64,000 bases of DNA from Cryptoclostridium sp036644995 (GCA_036644995.1 JAVXOZ010000007.1:16518-80517), one strand, 5' to 3'; positions 1-8,572 are shown, counted from the first letter of the stretch. The notes: generated from the sequence alone by a model not told the origin. Numbers and translations are program-made.

Positions 1-221
1 CCGCCATCACCGCAGAAATAGGCTACACTGATATAGTCCCCATTCATGATGGTGTTGAACGACAATTATTAGGTTCCGAAGGCCATGTTTCATCTCGCAG
101 AAAAGAAATGCAAAACTTTACCAAACGTTCTAAAAAAAATAGAAAATATATGGTGGGCATAGTTTTTGTTCTGATGCTTTTAATGCTAATATCGTTTTTA
201 GGTACCAGACTTTGGATATAA
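1..221 (+). CDS. C-terminal end of an unidentified membrane-anchored protein (partial)
   Basis: The reading frame is open from the window edge (codons start at base 3) to a TAA at 219-221. The visible 72 residues are a hydrophilic stretch, a basic patch (KRSKKNRK) and one hydrophobic segment of about 20 residues near the C-terminus (MVGIVFVLMLLMLISFLG), ending LGTRLWI. This implies a single C-terminal membrane anchor with a basic cytoplasmic flank. The stop lies 9 bases before the rimO start, so the two are probably co-transcribed. I do not recognise the family from this fragment; the N-terminus is outside the window. Confidence 0.6.
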   Translation, partial: AITAEIGYTDIVPIHDGVERQLLGSEGHVSSRRKEMQNFTKRSKKNRKYMVGIVFVLMLLMLISFLGTRLWI

Positions 222-230
222 GGAGTTAAT

Positions 231-1553
231 GTGAAATATACTATTGCATTATGCAGTTTGGGCTGTGCCAAAAATTTGGTGGACAGCGAAAGAATGTTGG
301 CGATTTTAAAAAATCATAATTATAAAATCATTGCAGATTTTACCGCAGCCGATGTTATCGTGGTTAATACCTGCGGCTTTATAGAATCAGCCAAAGAGGA
401 GAGCATAGAAACCATTTTGGAATATGCTGCCCTTAAAAACAATAAATGTAAGGTATTGGTGGTAACAGGTTGCTTGGTGCAAAAATATCAAAAGGATTTG
501 GCTGTGGAAATCCCCGAAGTGGATTTATGGTTGGGTACTTTAAATTTTACCGAAATCGGTGAAAAATTAGATGAATTATTACCAAATACCGCTAAAATTA
601 TAGAATATGATGATCTTTGCCATCGTGAATTAACCACCCCTAATCATTGGGCATATCTAAAAATTGCCGAAGGCTGCGATAATACCTGTACCTTTTGTGT
701 AATCCCTCAAATGCGGGGGCCATATAAAAGCCGCACCATAGAGAATATAATAGAAGAACTTAGGGTTTTAATTTCCAAAGGTGTAAAAGAGGTTATTGTT
801 TTAGCCCAGGATACCACGGTTTATGGCAAGGATATTTATGGCAAACCCTATCTTAAAGAGTTGCTTAAAGCCATGGTAAAAGAAGATATTTTTTGGATAC
901 GCATACTTTACAGCTATCCCCAGCGTATGGATGGTGAGCTGTTGGAATTGATTTCCCGTGAGGAAAAAATTTGTACTTATTTGGATATACCCATGCAGCA
1001 TTCCGAAGATGGGGTTTTAAAAGCCATGGGCAGACCAGAACGCAAGGATAAGCTTATAAAGCTACTTAAACAAATTCGTACCATAAATGCGGATTTTGTG
1101 ATAAGAAGTACATTTATCGTAGGTTTTCCCGGTGAAACCCAGGAAGATTTTATGGGACTTTGCGAATTTTTACAGGAAGCAAAATTAGATTGGGTGGGTG
1201 TTTTTCCTTATTCCAAAGAGGAAGATACCGTGGCAGGGGCAATGCCCAACCAAATACCTGAGGATATTAAGGAATATCGCTACAATTATATAATGTCCCT
1301 TTTAACCCGCTATTCCGCCCATAATTTGGAAAAATGGCAAAATAAAACCATTTTAGTAATTATAGAAGGAAAACTGGATGTTAATGATGAATATTCTAAA
1401 GGATATCAATATGTTGCCAGAGCTTCTTTTCAAGCTCCGGATGTTGATGGCATGGTTTATGTAAAAACCAATAAAAGCCATAACCCCGGCGATGCCATAA
1501 AAGTTACTGTTGTTTCCACCGACATTTATGATTTGATGGGAGAAGAAATATGA
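231..1553 (+). CDS. rimO: Ribosomal protein S12 methylthiotransferase RimO
   Basis: A radical-SAM enzyme that adds a methylthio group to the conserved aspartate of ribosomal protein S12. The 440-residue product has the family order: N-terminal MTTase domain with Cys12, Cys48 and Cys81 (auxiliary cluster), radical-SAM motif CX3CX2C at Cys149, Cys153, Cys156 inside EGCDNTCTFCVIP, and a C-terminal TRAM-like region. The RimO-type rather than MiaB-type call rests on SLGCAKN at the N-terminus and its position before pgsA-cinA-recA, a common arrangement in Firmicutes. The GTG start follows AGGAG by 5 bases. Its last four bases overlap pgsA (ATGA). Confidence 0.93.
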   Translation: MKYTIALCSLGCAKNLVDSERMLAILKNHNYKIIADFTAADVIVVNTCGFIESAKEESIETILEYAALKNNKCKVLVVTGCLVQKYQKDLAVEIPEVDLWLGTLNFTEIGEKLDELLPNTAKIIEYDDLCHRELTTPNHWAYLKIAEGCDNTCTFCVIPQMRGPYKSRTIENIIEELRVLISKGVKEVIVLAQDTTVYGKDIYGKPYLKELLKAMVKEDIFWIRILYSYPQRMDGELLELISREEKICTYLDIPMQHSEDGVLKAMGRPERKDKLIKLLKQIRTINADFVIRSTFIVGFPGETQEDFMGLCEFLQEAKLDWVGVFPYSKEEDTVAGAMPNQIPEDIKEYRYNYIMSLLTRYSAHNLEKWQNKTILVIIEGKLDVNDEYSKGYQYVARASFQAPDVDGMVYVKTNKSHNPGDAIKVTVVSTDIYDLMGEEI

Positions 1554-2134
1554 GAAATCAAAGTAAACAAAGTAAATTAGAAAATTTAAAAATTCCTTTT
1601 GGGTTGAACCTACCTAATGCCATTACCTTGGTGCGAATACTGATGATACCCTTAATACTGCTGTTTTTACTGGTAAATATTCCCGGTGGCAATATGATTG
1701 CTACAATTATCTTTTTAATTGCCAGCTTAACAGATGGATTGGATGGACACTATGCCCGTTCCATGAACCAAGTAACAACTTTAGGTAAATTTTTAGACCC
1801 CTTGGCAGATAAACTTTTAATTATTGCCACATTAAGCTGCCTTGTATCCATGAACAGAGTGGGTGTTGTTGCTGTAATTTTAATTATCGCCAGAGAATTG
1901 ATGGTTACAGGTTTAAGAGCCATTGCTGCGGATGCCGGTATAGTTATTGCCGCTTCCTATTTTGGCAAGGTTAAAACCGTTAGCCAAATTATAGCCGTTA
2001 CATATGTGCTATTGGCAGGCACAATCACCATATTGCCTTTATGGATAGGCACAGTGCTGATTTGGATTGCCGTTGTATTCACCATTCTTTCAGGGTATGA
2101 TTATTTTGTAAAATGTAAGGACTTGTTAAGATGA
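1550..2134 (+). CDS. pgsA: CDP-diacylglycerol--glycerol-3-phosphate 3-phosphatidyltransferase
   Basis: Makes phosphatidylglycerol phosphate, the committed step to phosphatidylglycerol and cardiolipin, in the membrane. The 194-residue protein is mostly hydrophobic helices and carries the CDP-alcohol phosphotransferase signature DG-x2-AR-x8-G-x3-D-x3-D, read as TDGLDGHYARSMNQVTTLGK followed by FLDPLADK. Length matches the family. It overlaps rimO by ATGA at its start and cinA by ATGA at its end, so the three are probably translationally coupled. Confidence 0.93.
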   Translation: MRNQSKQSKLENLKIPFGLNLPNAITLVRILMIPLILLFLLVNIPGGNMIATIIFLIASLTDGLDGHYARSMNQVTTLGKFLDPLADKLLIIATLSCLVSMNRVGVVAVILIIARELMVTGLRAIAADAGIVIAASYFGKVKTVSQIIAVTYVLLAGTITILPLWIGTVLIWIAVVFTILSGYDYFVKCKDLLR

Positions 2135-2607
2135 ATAAATTGGCAGAAAACGTTTGTCGCTCTTTAATGGTGCGTAAACTAACCATTGCCACTGCGGAAT
2201 CCTGCACCGGTGGTATGGTGGCAAAAACCATAACCGATATGGCGGGAATATCCTCAATTTTTGGCTATGGCGTTGTTACATACAGCAATGAAGCTAAGGT
2301 AAAATTATTAAATGTAAATCAAAAAACCTTGGATAAGGTGGGGGCTGTTAGCCAAGAAACCGCCTATGAAATGGCAAAAGGTTTAAAAGAATTATCAAAT
2401 GCGGATTTTTCCCTGAGCATTACAGGTATAGCAGGTCCCAATGGCGGCACAGAAGATAAACCAGTGGGTCTTGTTTATATTGGCTTGGAATTTCCCGATG
2501 GAAATGCCGTGGGAAAATTTATCTTCAAAGGCAACCGTGAAGAAATAAGAGAGCAAACCACCGAGGCAGCCTTCAGTATGATAAATGATGTACTGGCGAA
2601 GCTGTAA
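2131..2607 (+). CDS. cinA: CinA C-terminal domain protein, probable nicotinamide-nucleotide amidohydrolase (PncC type)
   Basis: A 158-residue protein equal to the CinA C-terminal domain alone, the part that in characterised homologues deamidates nicotinamide mononucleotide to recycle NAD. Visible motifs are TAESCTGGMVAKTITDMAG near residue 21 and SITGIAGPNGGTEDKPVGLVY in the second half, both typical. The N-terminal molybdopterin-binding-like domain found in full CinA is absent, and rimO-pgsA leave no room for it. The gene sits directly upstream of recA, as cinA does in many Firmicutes. The amidohydrolase role is inferred from the family. Confidence 0.88.
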   Translation: MNKLAENVCRSLMVRKLTIATAESCTGGMVAKTITDMAGISSIFGYGVVTYSNEAKVKLLNVNQKTLDKVGAVSQETAYEMAKGLKELSNADFSLSITGIAGPNGGTEDKPVGLVYIGLEFPDGNAVGKFIFKGNREEIREQTTEAAFSMINDVLAKL

Positions 2608-2639
2608 AGCTTAAGATATAAATTGAATGGAGAAATTGA

Positions 2640-3815
2640 ATGGATAAAAGCAGCAAAAATAAACATACCAAAGTTGAAAGAAATGTGGTGCTGGATGCGG
2701 AAAGTAAAAAAGAAGCATTGGCAGCGGCTTTGGGGCAAATAGAAAAACAATTTGGCAAAGGTGCCATTATGCGTATGGGTGATGCAGCCAATATGAATAT
2801 AGATGTAATTCCCACAGGCATTTTATCTTTGGATATTGCTTTGGGCGCAGGGGGTATTCCCCGTGGCAGAATTATAGAAATTTTTGGCCCTGAATCTTCT
2901 GGTAAAACCACAGTGGCTTTACACATGGTTGCGGAAGCTCAAAAAATGGGTGGTACAGCAGCTTTTATTGATGCGGAACACGCTTTGGATCCTCAATATG
3001 CCTTAAAATTGGGTGTGGATATCAAAGATTTATTAATTTCTCAACCGGACATGGGTGAACAGGCACTGGAAATAGCCGAAGCCTTGGTTCGCAGTAATTC
3101 AGTGGATATTATAGTTATAGATTCCGTTGCGGCTTTGGTGCCTCGTGCAGAGTTAGAAGGGGAAATGGGCGATAGCCATATGGGGGTTCAGGCTCGTCTT
3201 ATGTCTCAGGCATTGAGAAAACTAACCGCTATTATTGGCAGAACCAACAGTACAATTATTTTTATTAACCAAATACGTGATAAAATTGGGATAGTTTATG
3301 GCAGCCCCGAAACCACAACAGGTGGTCGTGCTTTGAAATTTTACGCATCTATGCGCATAGATATCAGAAAATGTGAACCCATTAAATCCGGAACAGAAAT
3401 TATTGGCAACCGCACCAAAGCTAAGGTTGTTAAAAATAAAATTGCACCTCCTTTTAAAGTTGCGGAATTTGATATGATTTACGGTCAAGGGGTATCCCGT
3501 GAGGGCAGCCTTTTGGATGTTGCAGTGGATTTGAACATCGTTAAAAAAAGCGGTGCTTGGTTCTCCTATGGTGATGAACGCATTGGTCAAGGCAGGGAAA
3601 ATGCCAAAAAATATTTCAAGGAACATCCGGAAACCTATAAAGAAGTTGAAGCAAAAGTATTTGAAGAAATGAAGAAAACAGATGTTTCAAAGTTTACCGC
3701 TACCGCTTCGGAAAAAAATGCAGATATGGATGTTGATACTGATTTAGATATGGATGTTGATTTTGAAGATGTAGATGTAGAAGATATTGCGGAAAATCAG
3801 GATATAGAAGAATGA
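2640..3815 (+). CDS. recA: Recombinase RecA
   Basis: ATP-dependent DNA strand-exchange protein for homologous repair and SOS induction. The 391-residue product has Walker A GPESSGKT at residues 83-90, Walker B IIVIDSVAAL, loop L1 region EGEMGDSHMGVQARLMSQAL and loop L2 region NQIRDKIGIVYGSPETTTGG. The tail after about residue 355 is unusually acidic, with repeated Asp-Met-Asp-Val-Asp units. The start follows a GGAG site. The stop overlaps the recX start (ATGA), implying coupling to its modulator. Confidence 0.98.
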   Translation: MDKSSKNKHTKVERNVVLDAESKKEALAAALGQIEKQFGKGAIMRMGDAANMNIDVIPTGILSLDIALGAGGIPRGRIIEIFGPESSGKTTVALHMVAEAQKMGGTAAFIDAEHALDPQYALKLGVDIKDLLISQPDMGEQALEIAEALVRSNSVDIIVIDSVAALVPRAELEGEMGDSHMGVQARLMSQALRKLTAIIGRTNSTIIFINQIRDKIGIVYGSPETTTGGRALKFYASMRIDIRKCEPIKSGTEIIGNRTKAKVVKNKIAPPFKVAEFDMIYGQGVSREGSLLDVAVDLNIVKKSGAWFSYGDERIGQGRENAKKYFKEHPETYKEVEAKVFEEMKKTDVSKFTATASEKNADMDVDTDLDMDVDFEDVDVEDIAENQDIEE

Positions 3816-4288
3816 AAAATAAATCTGATAAATTGCCCAACCCCGTAAATTACAGTTTGTGGTTGCTTAATTATGGCAATAAAAGTGTAAAACAAATGTT
3901 TGAAGCATTAATAAAAAGGGGTTTTACTGAGGAAACAGCCAACGAAACTGTGGAATCTTTAATTGAATGGGGCTATTTGGATGATGCCAAATATAAAGAA
4001 CAGCTAATAGATAAAAGAAAGCGTAATAACGTTAAGGGCAGGTCTTTTGTGTATAGAGAGCTAAATAATGCGGGTATAGATGATTTAGAAGATTTAGATG
4101 ATTTATACGATGATGAAGAAGAAAAAGAGCGTATTGATAAGCTTTTGGATCAATGGGAAAGAAAGGCTCCGCTTTCACGTGAAAATCAAGATAAATACTT
4201 TATGAGATTGGCAAGACGAGGGTTTGCCAAGGGGAATATTTTTTTCTGTATGGAAAAACGTCGAAACGATATAGAAATATTTTCTTGA
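3812..4288 (+). CDS. recX: Regulatory protein RecX
   Basis: RecX proteins bind RecA filaments and modulate recombination. This 158-residue product has the helical-repeat pattern of the family (ALIKRGFTEETANETVESLIEWGYLDDAKY, then a central acidic segment, then LARRGFAKGNIFFCMEK). The position, overlapping the end of recA by four bases, is the strongest support. The middle contains a low-complexity acidic run (EDLEDLDDLYDDEEEKE) that is longer than I would expect and parallels the acidic tail of the RecA upstream. Confidence 0.85.
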   Translation: MKNKSDKLPNPVNYSLWLLNYGNKSVKQMFEALIKRGFTEETANETVESLIEWGYLDDAKYKEQLIDKRKRNNVKGRSFVYRELNNAGIDDLEDLDDLYDDEEEKERIDKLLDQWERKAPLSRENQDKYFMRLARRGFAKGNIFFCMEKRRNDIEIFS

Positions 4289-4318
4289 CAATTTTGATAA
4301 AACTATATAAACTATACA
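4285..4318 (+). promoter_or_regulatory. Possible promoter upstream of RNase Y
   Basis: A consensus -35 TTGACA (4285-4290) overlaps the recX stop. Candidate -10 boxes are TATAAA at 4306 (15-base spacing) or TAAACT at 4308 (17). The spacing is not ideal, so this is a tentative call. It would give rny its own transcript with a leader of about 200 bases. Confidence 0.35.
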
Positions 4319-4474
4319 AGAGCAGTGTTTTTTCAGCTGAAGTTCAGCTTTAGTGATAATAGATAAAATTTCATTAATCATTGGGATAATTATAGATTAT
4401 TTTAATATGCGTAAAATTGGGGTTTTCTCGATTTTTTATGAAAAAAAACTATATCACATCAGGTTTACCAGCCG

Positions 4475-4508
4475 AAAAAGCCAAGTTTAACTTGGCTTTA
4501 CTTTTTTA
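4475..4508 (+). terminator. Intrinsic terminator or attenuator in the rny leader
   Basis: An 8-bp stem AAGCCAAG / CTTGGCTT with a short TTTAA loop is followed by TACTTTTTT. It ends only about 8 bases before the GGAGGG ribosome binding site of rny. It either ends the recA-recX transcript or acts as an attenuator inside the rny leader. Confidence 0.7.
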
Positions 4509-4524
4509 TGGAGGGTTTAATATA

Positions 4525-6066
4525 ATGAGTATCGTAATATTTATTGTCATCTTGGTAGTTGCCGTAGCGGTAACCTTTGTCCTTGGCTATTTCGTCAGAA
4601 AACGTATAGCTGAAGCCAAAATATCATCCGCCGAGGAAGCAACCAAGAAAATTTTAGAAGATGCCTACAAAGAGGCAGATGCAAAGAAACGTGAAGCTTT
4701 GGTTGAAGCTAAAGAAGAAATCCTCAAAATGAAAAGCGACAGCGAAAAAGAAGCTAAAGAAAGACGCAACGAAGTTACCAGAATGGAGCGTCGTGTTCTG
4801 CAAAAAGAAGAAAACCTGGATAAAAAAACAGAAAATTTAGAACACAAAGAAAACAAATTAAGTAAAAAAGAGCGTGATATTGAAGCTCAAATGGCAAATG
4901 TGGAAGAATTACAAGCCAAAAAACAAGGTGAACTGGAAAAAATCAGTGGTTTAAGTGCTGAGGAAGCCAAACAAATACTCCTATCAGGTGTTGAAGAAGA
5001 AGTTAAATACGATGCTGCGTTGATGATTAAGGAAATTGAAACAGAAGCCAAAGAAAATGCAGACAGAACCGCCAGAGAAATAGTTTCCCAAGCTATTCAG
5101 CGTGTGGCTGCAGACCATGTTTCCGAAACCACAGTTTCAGTTGTGGTTTTGCCAAATGATGAAATGAAGGGCAGAATTATTGGTCGTGAAGGTCGTAATA
5201 TCCGCACTTTAGAAACATTAACCGGTATAGATTTGATTATTGATGATACTCCTGAAGCCGTAATTATTTCCGGATTTGACCCTGTGCGGCGTGAAGTTGC
5301 CAGAATTGCTTTGGAAAAATTGATTCAAGATGGTCGTATTCATCCTGCTCGCATCGAAGAAATGGTTGAAAAAGCTCAAAAAGAAGTTGACCAAAAAATC
5401 AAAGAAGAAGGCGAACAAGCCACCTTTAGTGTTGGGGTTCACGGTATTCACCCTGAATTAATTAAGGTTTTGGGTCGTTTGCGTTATCGCACAAGTTATG
5501 GCCAAAATGTTTTAAAGCATTCCATAGAAGTAGCACATTTAGCTGCGGTTATGGCTGCGGAGCTGGGTCTTGATGTTACATTGGCAAAACGTGCGGGGCT
5601 TCTCCACGATTTGGGTAAAGCAGTTGACCGTGAAATGGAAGGGCAACACGCTTTCCTCGGTGCGGATATTGCTAAAAAATATGGTGAAAGCAAAAATGTG
5701 GTTAATGCCATTGCCGCTCACCATGGGGATACAGACCCAATTACCGTGGAAGCTGTTTTAATTCAAGCTGCAGATGCTATTTCTGCTGCTCGTCCCGGTG
5801 CCAGAAGGGAAACCTTGGAAACCTATATTAAACGTTTGGAACAATTAGAAGAAATTGCCGAATCCTTTAACGGTGTTGAAAAAAGCTTTGCCATTCAAGC
5901 CGGTAGAGAAGTACGCATAATAGTAAAACCCGATAAAGTTGACGATGTAATGTCTTATAGTTTGGCAAGAGATATCGTAAAACGTATTTCCACAGAAATG
6001 GAATATCCGGGTCAAATCAAAGTAGTTGTAATCAGAGAAACCAGAGCTGTGGACTACGCAAAATAA
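4525..6066 (+). CDS. rny: Ribonuclease Y
   Basis: Membrane-anchored endoribonuclease that starts mRNA decay in Firmicutes. The 513-residue product has one N-terminal transmembrane helix (residues 2-24), a long charged coiled coil (about 25-190), a KH RNA-binding domain with GRIIGREGRNIRTLE, and an HD domain with His361-Asp362 in LLHDLGKAVD. I place the start at 4525, behind GGAGGG and directly before the anchor. The frame stays open upstream to 4417, but that extension would translate through the terminator hairpin and is unlikely to be real. Confidence 0.97.
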   Translation: MSIVIFIVILVVAVAVTFVLGYFVRKRIAEAKISSAEEATKKILEDAYKEADAKKREALVEAKEEILKMKSDSEKEAKERRNEVTRMERRVLQKEENLDKKTENLEHKENKLSKKERDIEAQMANVEELQAKKQGELEKISGLSAEEAKQILLSGVEEEVKYDAALMIKEIETEAKENADRTAREIVSQAIQRVAADHVSETTVSVVVLPNDEMKGRIIGREGRNIRTLETLTGIDLIIDDTPEAVIISGFDPVRREVARIALEKLIQDGRIHPARIEEMVEKAQKEVDQKIKEEGEQATFSVGVHGIHPELIKVLGRLRYRTSYGQNVLKHSIEVAHLAAVMAAELGLDVTLAKRAGLLHDLGKAVDREMEGQHAFLGADIAKKYGESKNVVNAIAAHHGDTDPITVEAVLIQAADAISAARPGARRETLETYIKRLEQLEEIAESFNGVEKSFAIQAGREVRIIVKPDKVDDVMSYSLARDIVKRISTEMEYPGQIKVVVIRETRAVDYAK

Positions 6067-6072
6067 ATAAAT

Positions 6073-6104
6073 AAACCGGCAAAGTTTTTTCTTTGCCGGT
6101 TTAA
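6073..6104 (+). terminator. Intrinsic terminator after rny
   Basis: A strong hairpin AAACCGGCAAAG / CTTTGCCGGTTT with a six-T loop starts six bases after the rny stop. No long T tract follows (TTAAAATATT), so termination may be partial. The next gene's ribosome binding site begins soon after. Confidence 0.65.
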
Positions 6105-6125
6105 AATATTAAAGGAGGTGACCTT

Positions 6126-6683
6126 ATGCGATTCTATGATAATGAAGAAATAACTAATTTTGTAAATCTTTTTGTATCTGTTATTATTTGCTTTCCCGAG
6201 GTAACGACCATAAAATATGATAGAGATAGTGATGAAATATATTTTAACTTTATATTAAAAGATGTTAAATCCATAAAAAATATAAAAAAATCACTTAATG
6301 CCATTGATGAAGCGTTAAAAGGTTACCACCGTTTGGAATCTACAAAGCATTATGAATACGGTGTAAAAGTGAAAAAAACAGGTGAATATGCGGTTTTGGA
6401 AGTTCATAGAGATATGAAATCCATAAACAGACCGGAAATTTCCTTTTTAATTGAGCTTTTCAGAACACAGTTTTTGGATAATTTGCTTATGGAATTGGTG
6501 GATCAAGAACAAGATAGCGACTATCATTGGTTTTTTCAAGATTCCCATGAAGCCGAATTTCAACAGGAAACAAATGAAGTTGCACCGGAAAAAAAGAGAA
6601 TCAAATACGACGAAAAAAGTATTGGCAATAATATATTAGTATGCAGAGAAGAAGGCAAAGTGTTAGTATTTAGCAATTCCTAA
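6126..6683 (+). CDS. Uncharacterised 185-residue soluble protein between rny and ymdB
   Basis: I do not recognise a characterised family. The product has no signal peptide or membrane helix. The N-terminal two thirds (about 1-130) look like a compact alpha/beta domain, with regions such as VTTIKYDRDSDEIYFNFILK and YGVKVKKTGEYAVLEVHRD. The C-terminal third is charged and low in complexity (QQETNEVAPEKKRIKYDEK). The ribosome binding site AAAGGAGGTGACC is a near-perfect match to the 16S anti-SD, implying strong translation. Lying 12 bases before ymdB and right after rny, it may work in RNA turnover, but that is inference from context only. Confidence 0.8.
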   Translation: MRFYDNEEITNFVNLFVSVIICFPEVTTIKYDRDSDEIYFNFILKDVKSIKNIKKSLNAIDEALKGYHRLESTKHYEYGVKVKKTGEYAVLEVHRDMKSINRPEISFLIELFRTQFLDNLLMELVDQEQDSDYHWFFQDSHEAEFQQETNEVAPEKKRIKYDEKSIGNNILVCREEGKVLVFSNS

Positions 6684-6695
6684 CAGAGGTAATAA

Positions 6696-7487
6696 ATGAA
6701 TGTACTTTTTATAGGCGATATTGTGGGGAATCCCGGTCGCTCGGTTTTGGAAAATAATCTTTCGGTAATAGAAAATGAGGAAAATATTTCCTTTACCATT
6801 GCCAACGGCGAAAATTCTTCCGGTGGCTTTGGTATGAATAAAAAAGGTTACGATTCCATGTCTATGAGTGGTGTTGATGCCTTTACCATGGGAAATCACA
6901 CCTTTGACAATAAAAAAATTATAGATTTTATTGATAGCCCCAATATCATAAGACCTTTAAATCTTACCGGCGATACTCCGGGAAAAGGTGTGCGTACCTT
7001 GGATTTGGCAAATGGTAAAAAATTAACTATTGTTAATATGTTGGGGCGTGTTTATAGTAATAATAATGTTGATTGCCCCTTTAAAACCATGGATAAAATT
7101 CTCCAAGAGCATAATTTAGCAGATGAAATTATTATTTTAGATTTTCATGCAGATGCCACATCGGAAAAAGTGTGCCTTGGGCACTATCTGGATGGTAAAG
7201 TTACTGCGGTTTTGGGTACCCATACCCATATTCAAACAGCAGATGAAAAAATATTGCCCAGAGGTACGGGATATATCAGCGATGTTGGGATGACAGGTGG
7301 CTATGATTCCAGCTTGGGTATGGATAAAGAGGCTGCTATAAGTCGTTTTACCCAAACTGTTAACAGTCGTCTTTTTCCTGCGGAAGGTGAAAGACAAATT
7401 AACGCTGTGGTTTTAAAAATTGATGATAATACCAATAAAACCAAAGAAATATATAGAATTAACAAAGTATTTCCCGGGGACTATTAA
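6696..7487 (+). CDS. ymdB: YmdB-type metallophosphoesterase (TIGR00282 family)
   Basis: A di-metal phosphoesterase; characterised homologues hydrolyse 2',3'-cyclic nucleotides and affect biofilm and sporulation decisions. Metal-site motifs are visible: FIGDIVGNPGR at the N-terminus (Asp8), ANGENSSGGFG, MGNHTFDN, and AVLGTHTHIQTADEKILPRGT with GYISDVGMTGG. At 263 residues it matches the usual length. In many Firmicutes ymdB lies just downstream of rny; here one unknown gene separates them. Cytosolic. The cyclic-nucleotide substrate is family knowledge. Confidence 0.92.
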   Translation: MNVLFIGDIVGNPGRSVLENNLSVIENEENISFTIANGENSSGGFGMNKKGYDSMSMSGVDAFTMGNHTFDNKKIIDFIDSPNIIRPLNLTGDTPGKGVRTLDLANGKKLTIVNMLGRVYSNNNVDCPFKTMDKILQEHNLADEIIILDFHADATSEKVCLGHYLDGKVTAVLGTHTHIQTADEKILPRGTGYISDVGMTGGYDSSLGMDKEAAISRFTQTVNSRLFPAEGERQINAVVLKIDDNTNKTKEIYRINKVFPGDY

Positions 7488-7551
7488 TTTAGCAGGAATA
7501 ATGATATGAATAGGGAAATATATATTTAATTGATTAGGTTTAAGGAGGGCA

Positions 7552-7629
7552 ATGATGGACAATATTAAAATAATTAACATAAAAATATGCCCTGTTTACT
7601 GTTTTTGCCTCGGTGGGGGATTAGTATGA
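7552..7629 (+). CDS. Candidate 25-residue leader ORF coupled to the dipeptidase gene
   Basis: A short frame starting ATGATGGAC lies 6 bases behind a strong AAGGAGGG site and ends GTA TGA at 7629, so its stop overlaps the ATG at 7626 in the four bases ATGA. The predicted peptide is MMDNIKIINIKICPVYCFCL followed by GGGLV, with three cysteines. The good ribosome binding site and exact overlap suggest a translated leader that couples translation into the dipeptidase gene. No function is known; chance is possible for so short a frame. Confidence 0.45.
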   Translation: MMDNIKIINIKICPVYCFCLGGGLV

Positions 7630-8570
7630 AGAATAACCATGGGAGCCTATCTGTTTCGGGCTCTATTTCTTTAAGAGTAGATGGGCATTGCGATACTGTT
7701 GCCGCCCTAAAAAACGGTAAAGCCAAACATATTGATTTAGAAAATATTGAAAACTTTACGGATTTGCAATTTTTTGCAATTTATATTAAAAACGAAAATG
7801 ATACCAATAATGCAGTGCAGGAAAATGAAGAATATTATTCGTATTATCGGGAAATATTGGAAAAATATGAAAAAATAGTGCCAATATTATCCGCAAAAGA
7901 TATAAATGAATTAAAAATAGGTCAGGTTGGTTCTATTTTAGCAATGGAAAATTCAGAGCCGCTGGCAACGGATAGTGAAGCTATTTTTCGATTTATTGAT
8001 AAGGGATACCGTTCTTTTGGCATTACTTGGAGCAATGATAATTCCTTTGGCGGTGGTGCAAACACCGATACGGGACTAAAAGATTTGGGCAGAAATTTAC
8101 TGAGAGCCATGAATAAACTACCTGTACTGGTGGATTTGGCTCATATGAATAAAAAAAGTTTTTTCGATTCTATGGAAATTTTGGAAAAACCGCCCATTGT
8201 TACCCACGGCTGCTGTTACAGCCTTTGTGCCCATAGACGCAATTTAACCGATGATGCCATGAAATTATTGGCAGGAGCCAAGGGGCTTTTTGGTATTACC
8301 TTTGTGGATTCTTTTCTCAAAGAAGGTGGCAATGCTACCATAGACCGAATTGTGGACCACATTATTTATGCTGCGGATATTATGGGTTTAAAAAATGTGT
8401 GTTTGGGTTCTGATTTTGATGGTGCAAATTTACCATACGATATGTGCGGACAAAAAGATATTGGAAAATTAAAAGAGCAAATGCTAAAACGTGATTTTTC
8501 AAATGATGAAATAGATGATATTATGGGTAATAATTTAAAAAATTACCTTGAAAAAATATTGGAGTGTTGA
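7626..8570 (+). CDS. Membrane dipeptidase-type metallopeptidase (M19, renal dipeptidase family)
   Basis: An M19 family zinc dipeptidase. Motifs are DGHCDTVA at the N-terminus (metal-binding His-x-Asp), the metal-bridging Glu in AMENSEPL, VDLAHMNKKSFFDSMEI, PPIVTHGCCYSLCAHRRNLTDD and LGSDFDGANL. No signal peptide is seen, so it is probably cytosolic despite the family name. I choose 7626, where ATG follows GGGGGA and overlaps the leader ORF stop; an in-frame ATG at 7587 would add 13 residues without a ribosome binding site. The product is about 314 residues, normal for bacterial M19 members. Substrate is unknown. Confidence 0.85.
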   Translation: MKNNHGSLSVSGSISLRVDGHCDTVAALKNGKAKHIDLENIENFTDLQFFAIYIKNENDTNNAVQENEEYYSYYREILEKYEKIVPILSAKDINELKIGQVGSILAMENSEPLATDSEAIFRFIDKGYRSFGITWSNDNSFGGGANTDTGLKDLGRNLLRAMNKLPVLVDLAHMNKKSFFDSMEILEKPPIVTHGCCYSLCAHRRNLTDDAMKLLAGAKGLFGITFVDSFLKEGGNATIDRIVDHIIYAADIMGLKNVCLGSDFDGANLPYDMCGQKDIGKLKEQMLKRDFSNDEIDDIMGNNLKNYLEKILEC

Positions 8571-8572
8571 TA

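Noticed and set aside
4417..4524. N-terminal extension of RNase Y by 36 residues
   Set aside because: It would translate through a terminator hairpin and push the membrane anchor inward; GGAGGG before 4525 gives a normal start.
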